A DNA stretch of 26,748 nucleotides, taken from assembly GCA_900752445.1 (NCBI GenBank), contig CAADVN010000037.1, positions 1 to 26,748 of the forward strand, in the 5' to 3' direction. Made by a program: the position numbers and the translations under genes. Positions 21,085 through 26,748 of this stretch are shown here, one piece after another. This stretch comes from an uncultured Oscillospiraceae bacterium (GTDB lineage: Bacteria > Bacillota > Clostridia > Oscillospirales > Oscillospiraceae). The stretch's first letter is position 1. Each line of letters opens with the position of its first letter. The notes below the pieces were generated by a model. The model did no database searches. It saw only the letters and a program-made list of their open reading frames with translations, and was not told the origin of the DNA.

Positions 21085-22782
21085 TCATTCGATCAGCGCC
21101 GGGTCTGCATACTCCTTGAACAGGGCACCGTCAGAGGGCGTTACCACATATGAGTCATAACCGACCTGCATCTCGTACTCCTGCTCCGAGATGAAGCCGC
21201 CGCTGCCGTCCTGTATGAAGCGTACGCCGTTTACCCAGCCAAAGGTCAGCGTCAGCACGCCGTCCTCATATGTATAAGTTCCCGGCGTAATATACAGGCC
21301 GCCGGTAGACAGGGCCAAAAGTGAGCCATCCGGCGAGAATTCTGCCTGAAACATGCTGCCCATTGTCTGCCCTGTGACAATGTTCCAATACGTGCCGTCA
21401 AAGATGGTGTCGGCATACGGCGGCGAGTATATGAGCTCTGTCAGCAAATCTATCCGCGGCAGGCCGTAGCCGAACTGCTCGTCCCAGCCGGGCGTGCCGA
21501 GGTCCTGTGAGCAGCTCTGCAGCAGCGCCTGGATATCTGCCGGGCTTTCAGCAAGCCCCGAGGCCTTCAGCAGCGCCGCCAAGCCTGAGATGTGCGGCGC
21601 GGCCATGGACGTGCCGTTCAAATACGCGTAGCCGCCCGGAACGGTGCTGCACACGCCGACGCCCGGCGCGCAGAAGTCTACCTCGCTGCCCCAGTTTGAA
21701 AAGTCCGCTAGGTCGAGCGACTCGTTCACAGCGGAGACCGTGATGCAGCCGTCTATATGCGCGGGGCAGAATGCGGCCGTGTCGGAGCTGTCGTTTCCGG
21801 CTGCCACGACCACTGTGACGCCCTTTCCCAGGGCGTAGGCCACGCTATCGTCCTTATAGTTCGAGTGCAGGCCGCCAAGGCTGAGGTTTATCACGTCCGC
21901 GCCGTTGTCCGCCGCGTACCTGATGCCGAGCGAGACGGTGAGCGAGCTGCCCTTCCCTTCTCCGTTCAGCACTCTGACAGGCATGACGCTTATATCCAGG
22001 TCGCAGGCTACATCCAATACTATTCCGGCGACGTGTGTGCCGTGTCCGTTTTCGTCCTGGGCCTCCCTGTCGTCCTCTATCATGTCCCAGCCGCTGCTGA
22101 TGTGCCCATCAAGCGCGGCGTGTTCGGCAACGCCGCTGTCAACGACGGCAACCGTGACCGGCGTATAGGTCTCGGTGCTCAATACCGCGGCGAACACGTC
22201 CGCACCCAGCTCCTGAGTACCCCAGGAGCCCATATTGGGATCGGCGGCGTACGCAATGACGGGCTTGTCCGCCTCCACATAGCCGGAGCCGGACGCCGGT
22301 GTCAGCCTTGTCAGCGCCTCCTGCGCGGCCTCAGCCGTGTCAAATTGCAGCACCCAAACACCGTCCGGACTCTTTACAGCCCGCACGGCTCCGCTTTCAG
22401 CGGCGTCCTCATCGCTCATGCCCGAGGCTATGAGCCTACGGCAGGCGAACTCGCCATCGCCCTCGCCGAAGCCATACTCGCCTATCAGCTGTGAGACTTC
22501 GGATATGAACTCGCCCGAGGCCATGCACTCGACTACCGCAGCCCCCTGCCCAGACGTCGGCAAGATCGCCGGTCTTTCCGTGCCCGCAGGCAAGCCGGGA
22601 CCGCCCTTGTCGCCATATTTTACAGCCACTACGCTGACGACTGCGCACAGCGCCAGCACCAGCAGTACCGTGCCGAGCTTTTTGCCCTTGCGCTTGGGCT
22701 TGTTTGCGCTCTGTTCAGCGCCGCAGAAAGGGCAGGTGCGCGAGCTGCCGGGTATGCTGCTTCCACATCTTTTACAATACAT
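21085..22782 (-). CDS. Membrane-anchored subtilisin-like protease (S8) with N-terminal zinc ribbon
   Basis: The start is placed at the ATG at 22782 (565 residues), with GGAGAGA before it. A longer frame would overlap the upstream gene. Domains in order: zinc ribbon (Cys3, Cys6, Cys17, Cys20), basic stretch (KPKRKGKK), one transmembrane helix (about 37-55), a spacer with an I9-like inhibitor region (about 80-170), and an S8 domain with the full triad Asp215 (VAVVDSGVAEH), His247 (NGHGTHVAGI) and Ser392 (NGTSMAAPH) plus oxyanion Asn330. A beta-rich C-terminal region of about 100 residues follows. The positive charge before the helix predicts ribbon inside, protease outside. It is probably active and self-processing. 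Target proteins are unknown. It lies 16 bases after guaD. Confidence 0.88.
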   Translation of the reverse strand: MYCKRCGSSIPGSSRTCPFCGAEQSANKPKRKGKKLGTVLLVLALCAVVSVVAVKYGDKGGPGLPAGTERPAILPTSGQGAAVVECMASGEFISEVSQLIGEYGFGEGDGEFACRRLIASGMSDEDAAESGAVRAVKSPDGVWVLQFDTAEAAQEALTRLTPASGSGYVEADKPVIAYAADPNMGSWGTQELGADVFAAVLSTETYTPVTVAVVDSGVAEHAALDGHISSGWDMIEDDREAQDENGHGTHVAGIVLDVACDLDISVMPVRVLNGEGKGSSLTVSLGIRYAADNGADVINLSLGGLHSNYKDDSVAYALGKGVTVVVAAGNDSSDTAAFCPAHIDGCITVSAVNESLDLADFSNWGSEVDFCAPGVGVCSTVPGGYAYLNGTSMAAPHISGLAALLKASGLAESPADIQALLQSCSQDLGTPGWDEQFGYGLPRIDLLTELIYSPPYADTIFDGTYWNIVTGQTMGSMFQAEFSPDGSLLALSTGGLYITPGTYTYEDGVLTLTFGWVNGVRFIQDGSGGFISEQEYEMQVGYDSYVVTPSDGALFKEYADPALIE

Positions 22783-22798
22783 CTTATCTCTCCGTAAA

Positions 22799-24076
22799 TC
22801 AGAATAGCTGGCGGCCACGCACGAATTTGTGCTTCACATCGCGGTCATCGGAGAGATATATACAGCGCTCGAGTCTCCGGCCAATGTCTCCGAGGCTGCC
22901 GACGGGCGCATACCTGCTCTCGTCGATTACGATGGCGTCGAACTCACGCTGTTTCTCGAAGCTGCCCGTGTTAAAGAGCGCTCCTCCGCCCGCTGTGCCC
23001 ATCCAGAAGGCCTCCATGGCGCTGAGCGGCGCCAGCTGGTCATCCACCAGCCGCCAGCGGAGCTTGGAGACCTGAATGGCATCGGCCATGGCGCGGAAAA
23101 TGCTAAGCTGCGTGCCTCCGGCCACATCGCTGCCCAGGCCGCAGTGCAGGCCCATGTTGAGAAAGCTCCGCACCGGGGCGATTCCGCTGCGCACATTCAT
23201 GTTAGACGCTGGGCAATGGGCTATATACACTCCCCTGTCCCACATGAGCTCGAGCTCCTTCTGCGTCGAGAGCACGCAGTGCGCCATGACCACGCGCTGG
23301 TAATCCCCGCCGAAGAGGCCGAACTTGTCATATACGTCGCCATAAAACTTTGAGAGCGGATGCATAGTGCCCACGAGCTTGACTTCGCCCTCGTTCTCAG
23401 AGAGATGCGACTGCACCGGGGCGTCATATTCCTTCCTTAGCTCGCCCAGTTTCCACAAGAGCTCGGGCGAGCAAGAGGGAACGAATCGCGGAGTTATTAT
23501 GGGCTCCGTATGCTCAAAGCGGCCCGCGCTTAGCTCAAAAAAGCGCCTTTCCTCGGAAATGGCGTAGTTTGCATCCCGCTCGCGCAGACCGTCCGGCGCT
23601 GACAAATCCATGCTGACGCGGCCCCCCATCGACACCAGCCCCGACTGCTCCATGAGCTCCATGAGCAGCAGCGTTGATTCGGTGTGCGAGGTCGCAAAGA
23701 CGCAGGCGCGCGTGTTCGGCCCCCGGCGCATGTCCTCTGTAAAGCGGCTGTACACCTGGCGCGCGTATTCCTCGTCAGAAAAATGCAGCTCCTCGGGGAA
23801 CGCGTAGGCGTCCAGCCATTCCAGGAGCTGGCAGTCCATGCCCGTGCCCCTGTAGTTATACTGCGAGGCGTGGACGTGCAGGTCCACCAGCCCGGGCATG
23901 ACCAGCCTTCCGCTGTAATCGAGCAGCGGAAGGCCCTTAAAACGCTCCGGAAGCTTGCGGAACACCCCGGAAGAGCGCCCATATTCACAGACCACATAGC
24001 CGTTTTCCACAGCCTCAAGCATATTCGGCCCGAGGCTGTGGCAGATATCTCCCTTTATGACAAAGCATTCCTGCAT
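22799..24076 (-). CDS. Guanine deaminase-like amidohydrolase
   Basis: The 425-residue cytoplasmic enzyme belongs to the zinc amidohydrolases and most resembles guanine deaminase, which converts guanine to xanthine and ammonia. Seen: PGLVDLHVHASQYNYRG with zinc ligands His67 and His69, LLEWLDAYAFPEE, ITPRFVPSCS, SHLSENEGEV and VVMAHCVLS with later metal histidines, and GLGSDVAGG with the catalytic Asp. These combine as in GuaD rather than in other purine or atrazine-type hydrolases. I chose the ATG at 24076, which has AGGAGG eight bases upstream, over the longer frame. It is followed closely by the subtilisin gene. A related purine or oxidised-guanine substrate cannot be excluded. Confidence 0.87.
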   Translation of the reverse strand: MQECFVIKGDICHSLGPNMLEAVENGYVVCEYGRSSGVFRKLPERFKGLPLLDYSGRLVMPGLVDLHVHASQYNYRGTGMDCQLLEWLDAYAFPEELHFSDEEYARQVYSRFTEDMRRGPNTRACVFATSHTESTLLLMELMEQSGLVSMGGRVSMDLSAPDGLRERDANYAISEERRFFELSAGRFEHTEPIITPRFVPSCSPELLWKLGELRKEYDAPVQSHLSENEGEVKLVGTMHPLSKFYGDVYDKFGLFGGDYQRVVMAHCVLSTQKELELMWDRGVYIAHCPASNMNVRSGIAPVRSFLNMGLHCGLGSDVAGGTQLSIFRAMADAIQVSKLRWRLVDDQLAPLSAMEAFWMGTAGGGALFNTGSFEKQREFDAIVIDESRYAPVGSLGDIGRRLERCIYLSDDRDVKHKFVRGRQLF

Positions 24077-24106
24077 TGGCAGCGCCTCCTGAATCTTACT
24101 GCTATT

Positions 24107-24135
24107 AGGATACACCACCTCCCGACTCTTTTCAA
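24107..24135 (-). promoter_or_regulatory. Possible promoter of the guanine deaminase-protease pair
   Basis: On the minus strand TTGAAA (24130-24135) and TATCCT (24107-24112) are 17 bases apart in the 62-base gap after the FkbM gene. The -10 matches consensus at four of six positions. It would make guaD and the protease gene a separate unit. Confidence 0.45.
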
Positions 24136-24138
24136 GGC

Positions 24139-25059
24139 TCAGGTGGCGAGCAGGCAGATCTCAGTCGGGTATATAGGCGAGCTGCGGTAGCGCAGGTGAA
24201 GGCGGTAATCACGGGATATCTCATGTATTAGCCGCGGTATGCGCCACAAATCCTCGTTGCTGTGATAGACCGAGATGAGCAGTTTTGGGTGCTCGTTCAT
24301 TATATGTTTTTTTGCCCCATTGAGCGCACGGTACTCGCTGCCCTCTATATCCGCCTTTATAAGCGTCAGGGGCTCCTCAATATCAAGGTCCAGCGTCGTG
24401 ACTTCGACGTCACCAGGGCTGTCTCCAAGACGGTTCGAGGAGGCATATTCGTGGTTTAGCAGTTCAAGCCGGCCCGGCTCATCTGCCACGGCCTTTTGCC
24501 TGAGCACCAGGTCGCGCGTGCCGGCCAGGCTCTGTGTCAGCTTTTCAAAGCTTGCGGGCGAGGGTTCGTAGCAGTATATCCGGCGGTAACAGTCCCCGCC
24601 ATAGCTGGATATGTAGCTCCGCACCGTATCGCCGGTGAAGGCGCCCAAGTCTGCAACCACCTCATCAGGCGTACAGCTCACTATGTCCAAATCAAAATAG
24701 TCGTCGTACATGTACTCTTTCGCCTGCGCGGTTGACTTAAAATCGTAGCGGTACCAGTTGCTCAGTATGGCGTACAGCGTCATCTTTGAGCGGTAATCGA
24801 CCAGCTCGCCGTAAAGCCATACGAAGTCGTCCAGATGCTCAAACAGTTCAAGCTCTTTGAGCTCTATCTGCTCATATACGCCGTTTTCCGGCTCCAGGCG
24901 TCCCCAAAAGCCAAAGCGGTTGAAAAAGTCCTGACAGCTTCTGCGGGTCTCAGCCGGCACCTTTTCAAAAGCACTGCGTATGCGGTGGTAGAGCTCCTTT
25001 TCGCTGAGTGAGCCGAGCTCGTTTATCAGTTCGTTGAAGCTGCGGTCAATGCGGTTCAT
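24139..25059 (-). CDS. FkbM-family SAM-dependent methyltransferase
   Basis: The 306-residue protein has an N-terminal region of about 130 residues without a recognised fold and a C-terminal Rossmann methyltransferase domain. It contains the SAM-binding motif VVADLGAFTGDTV (residues 134-146), YCYEPSP (162-168) and the FkbM signature LIKADIEGSE (233-242). Family members O-methylate sugars, often on surface glycans or glycoproteins. It starts 55 bases after the TPR glycosyltransferase gene with GGGAG before the ATG, so these two are probably co-transcribed. Methylation of the glycan added by that glycosyltransferase is a reasonable inference. The collagen-like protein just upstream is the obvious candidate carrier, not a proven one. 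Confidence 0.87.
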   Translation of the reverse strand: MNRIDRSFNELINELGSLSEKELYHRIRSAFEKVPAETRRSCQDFFNRFGFWGRLEPENGVYEQIELKELELFEHLDDFVWLYGELVDYRSKMTLYAILSNWYRYDFKSTAQAKEYMYDDYFDLDIVSCTPDEVVADLGAFTGDTVRSYISSYGGDCYRRIYCYEPSPASFEKLTQSLAGTRDLVLRQKAVADEPGRLELLNHEYASSNRLGDSPGDVEVTTLDLDIEEPLTLIKADIEGSEYRALNGAKKHIMNEHPKLLISVYHSNEDLWRIPRLIHEISRDYRLHLRYRSSPIYPTEICLLAT

Positions 25060-25114
25060 TCGATCACGCTCCCGCTATAGCATATTGCATTGCGTGTGGA
25101 TTATGCCGCTTGCT

Positions 25115-26197
25115 TTACTCTGTTCCCGCCGCCGCCTGCATCAGGCGGAGATTATCGCGCAGTCGCTGTTCACCTGGCGATATGGCAATTGCCTCCTTCA
25201 CGGCTTCAATGGCCTCCGCAGGTCGGTGACTGTAGTACAGCCCGAGCGAGAGGTAATCCCAGGGCCGGCTGCCCCAGGACTCTGCTTCGCAGATGTAGGT
25301 CTTTGGGCGCTCGCCGATACGCAGGGCCGTGCGGCACATGTGCACCAACCCGTCCCAGTCCTTATCCTCATAGAGCAGCTTTGCCATGTCCAGATATGGC
25401 TCGCGCAGATGAGGGGCCTCACCTATCGCGCGCCAGAGCCAGCGTTTTGCCTCCACCCTGTTCCCAAGCGCGGCCTGGCATCTGGCTATGTATCGCATCG
25501 AAGCACAGCGCTCATCCGCCCAGGTGGCGGTGGGCATTTTCAGGTGATGCTCCAGCGTGCGTATTGCGTCATCCCAGCGGCGGTAGAAATAGTATTCCCG
25601 GCCCAGATAGTGCATGTTGCGGTCATCGTCCGGACATTCGGCGACGGACATCTCCAAAAGCGGCAGATACTGGCTTCTGGGCTTGGTGTCGTCAGCGCGG
25701 TGGTCAAGCTGTATGCCCTCTATGTATATCTGGTGCGTCAGTGCCCCGTCTGTGCGTTCGAGCACCTCGTGTACTGGATGCGTCCAGCGCCAGCCATGCC
25801 GCGTGTGCATGTTGTTCAGCCAAAAGACGAAGCCCTCTGAGCCATCCGGGTTGAAATTCCATGTATAACGATAGGCCGCGCGGTCAGTATCCGTGGTCCA
25901 GTTCTGCTCCAACAGCGCGCGCCAGCCGGGGTGGAAGAGCTCGTCGAGGTCGGTGCAGACACAGATGTCCGCATCTTCGGGTACAAGTTCCAGCGAGCGG
26001 TTGCGGGCATAGTCAAATCGCCAGGGCTTAAAGGCCTCGACCTCCACCACGGCGCCCAGGCCGCGCAGCAACTGCACGGTGTCGTCTTCCGAACCGGTGT
26101 CAAGGACATACACGCCGTCGGCTTCGCTCATGGATTCCATCCAGCGCCGTGAGAATTTGCTCTCGTTTTTGCAGATGGCATAGACGTAAACTTTCAT
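25115..26197 (-). CDS. Family 2 glycosyltransferase with C-terminal TPR repeats
   Basis: The 360-residue cytoplasmic protein begins with a GT-A domain: VYVYAICKNES (residues 3-13), YVLDTGSEDDT (30-40), FDYARNRSLELV, and the DxD metal site in CTDLDELF (81-88). From about residue 185 there are helical TPR-type repeats (NMHYLGREYYFYRRWDDAIRTL, KRWLWRAIGEAP, LGLYYSHRPAEAIEAVKEAI). TPR-bearing GT2 enzymes often modify proteins directly. AAGGGAGGGG lies just before the ATG. A terminator-like hairpin of the preceding collagen-like gene ends only about 20 bases upstream, so transcription must either read through it or begin inside the collagen gene. O-glycosylation of the collagen-like Thr residues is a plausible job. 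Sugar donor and acceptor are unknown. Confidence 0.85.
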   Translation of the reverse strand: MKVYVYAICKNESKFSRRWMESMSEADGVYVLDTGSEDDTVQLLRGLGAVVEVEAFKPWRFDYARNRSLELVPEDADICVCTDLDELFHPGWRALLEQNWTTDTDRAAYRYTWNFNPDGSEGFVFWLNNMHTRHGWRWTHPVHEVLERTDGALTHQIYIEGIQLDHRADDTKPRSQYLPLLEMSVAECPDDDRNMHYLGREYYFYRRWDDAIRTLEHHLKMPTATWADERCASMRYIARCQAALGNRVEAKRWLWRAIGEAPHLREPYLDMAKLLYEDKDWDGLVHMCRTALRIGERPKTYICEAESWGSRPWDYLSLGLYYSHRPAEAIEAVKEAIAISPGEQRLRDNLRLMQAAAGTE

Positions 26198-26217
26198 TAG
26201 CCCCTCCCTTTTAAAAT

Positions 26218-26241
26218 GAGGACGGCGCTGCGGCCGTCCTC
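26218..26241 (-). terminator. Hairpin terminator or attenuator after the collagen-like gene
   Basis: A perfect 9-bp stem GAGGACGGC (26218-26226) / GCCGTCCTC (26233-26241) with a 6-base loop, followed on the minus strand by ATTTTAAAA. The short T-run makes it a moderate terminator. It directly precedes the ribosome-binding site of the glycosyltransferase gene, so partial read-through is likely. Confidence 0.8.
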
Positions 26242-26251
26242 TTCAGCCTGG

Positions 26252-26748
26252 TCAATCTGCCAGGATACCAACGCTGCGCAGGTTTGCGAGCAGCTCATTG
26301 AACTGGGTCACGATATCACCGGTGCCTGTAGCATCGGCGACAGCCGCCGCGGCCCTGAGTACAGTGCCGCCGCTGGGCCCTGTGGGGCCGGTCGGGCCTG
26401 TGGGGCCAGTCGGGCCTTCAGCGCCCGTATCTCCGGTTGGGCCAGTCGGGCCGGTCTCACCGGTTGGGCCGGTCGGGCCAGTGGGGCCTTCCTCGCCCTC
26501 GGCTCCGGCTGCACCGGTGTCGCCAGTCGGGCCCGTGGGGCCGGTCGGGCCGGTCGGACCTTCGGCTCCGGTATCACCAGTCGGGCCGGTTGGGCCGGTC
26601 GGGCCGGTTCCGCTCGGGCCAGTCGGGCCAGTAGGCCCTGTTGCGCCCTCGGCACCGGTTGCACCAGTATCGCCAGTGGGGCCAGTCGGGCCGGTGGGGC
26701 CGGTCGGGCCTTCGGCTCCGGTATCCCCAGTCGGGCCGGTGGGCCCAG
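26252..26748 (-). CDS. Collagen-like Gly-X-Y repeat protein, exosporium (BclA) type, 5' end missing
   Basis: The gene runs off the window edge; 164 C-terminal residues are visible in the frame ending at the TGA at 26252-26254. The first 125 are Gly-X-Y triplets, mostly GPT with GDT, GAE, GAT and GET variants, which would form a collagen-like triple helix. One triplet is short by a residue (GPS-GT-GPT, bases 26606-26611). The last 39 residues (from GGTVLRAAAAV, through TGDIVTQFNELLANLRSVG, to GILAD) form a small C-terminal domain of the type seen in clostridial collagen-like and BclA proteins, probably for trimerisation. Thr in position Y is the usual O-glycosylation site in BclA. Spore-surface location is inferred from family and from neighbouring glycosyltransferase and cot genes. 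The alternative is a vegetative surface protein. Confidence 0.85.
   Translation of the reverse strand, partial: GPTGPTGDTGAEGPTGPTGPTGPTGDTGATGAEGATGPTGPTGPSGTGPTGPTGPTGDTGAEGPTGPTGPTGPTGDTGAAGAEGEEGPTGPTGPTGETGPTGPTGDTGAEGPTGPTGPTGPTGPSGGTVLRAAAAVADATGTGDIVTQFNELLANLRSVGILAD
26372..26748 (-). repeat. Short-period repeat DNA coding for the collagen-like region
   Basis: About 42 nine-base units encoding Gly-X-Y, arranged in larger blocks such as (GPT)n-GDTGAE that recur three times. The block structure suggests growth by slippage or unequal recombination, and the copy number may differ between strains. Assembly errors are easy here. Confidence 0.85.

Noticed and set aside
26308..26664. 118-codon minus-strand frame rich in Ala, Arg and Pro
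   Set aside because: It is an out-of-frame reading of the collagen-like repeats; the neighbouring frame gives regular Gly-X-Y and a proper C-terminal domain.
26380..26748. Repeat array that might be taken for CRISPR
   Set aside because: The period is 9 bases with no unique spacers, and it encodes collagen triplets.

Overview
The window looks like chromosomal DNA from an endospore-forming, high-GC member of the Clostridia, probably Oscillospirales/Ruminococcaceae-like. Evidence for this: cotJ spore-coat genes, a collagen-like Gly-Pro-Thr protein of the exosporium type, a PPi-type phosphofructokinase beside a class II aldolase, a DUF4358 lipoprotein-MBOAT-DHHW cluster, clostridial-type Shine-Dalgarno sites, and GC-rich codons combined with frequent AUA (Ile) and AGG (Arg). 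Genus is not determinable from the sequence alone. The region is gene-dense: no gap exceeds 300 bases, and I saw no tRNA, rRNA, CRISPR, phage or insertion sequence.

Region 1 (1-9286, + strand) is a peptidoglycan (muropeptide) salvage operon. It holds a 5'-truncated AmiE/YbbE-like serine hydrolase, murQ (MurNAc-6-P etherase), a signal-peptide-less NagZ, a CUT1 ABC importer (lipoprotein plus two permeases, no ATPase), a GNAT-like acyltransferase-family protein of unknown role, an RpiR/MurR-type regulator and an L-Ala-D/L-Glu epimerase. Together they could import a GlcNAc-MurNAc(-peptide), split it in the cytoplasm, turn MurNAc-6-P into GlcNAc-6-P and feed the dipeptide into amino-acid metabolism. 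A MurNAc kinase and the ABC ATPase are needed but not in view. A strong terminator closes the operon.

Region 2 (9298-13835, + strand) starts with a perfect 13-bp AT-rich palindrome and a promoter for a solitary XerC/D-like tyrosine recombinase. A cell-surface acylation cluster follows: DUF4358 lipoprotein, MBOAT O-acyltransferase and DHHW (AlgX/AlgJ-like) protein. It ends in a bidirectional terminator.

Region 3 (13848-18438) is a glycolytic pair transcribed divergently: fba (-) and a PPi-type pfp (+). Their promoters overlap face to face in one inverted repeat. Downstream of fba, apparently in the same transcript, are a P1B-type ATPase with most catalytic motifs replaced and a 73-residue zinc-ribbon protein.

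Region 4 (18442-26748, - strand) contains, in transcription order, the end of a collagen-like gene (cut by the window edge), a TPR glycosyltransferase, an FkbM methyltransferase, a guanine deaminase, a zinc-ribbon membrane-anchored subtilisin, a MATE exporter, and a cotJ pair in which cotJA and cotJB are fused into one gene ahead of cotJC. The collagen-GT2-FkbM trio plus cotJ suggests spore-surface functions, although nothing proves that these genes act together.

Main items for follow-up are the degenerate P-type ATPase with its zinc-ribbon partner, the ABC-fed muropeptide operon with an unexplained acyltransferase-like gene, the symmetric fba/pfp promoter, the CotJA-CotJB fusion, and the collagen/glycosyltransferase locus. 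All family assignments were made by reading motifs, without database searches.
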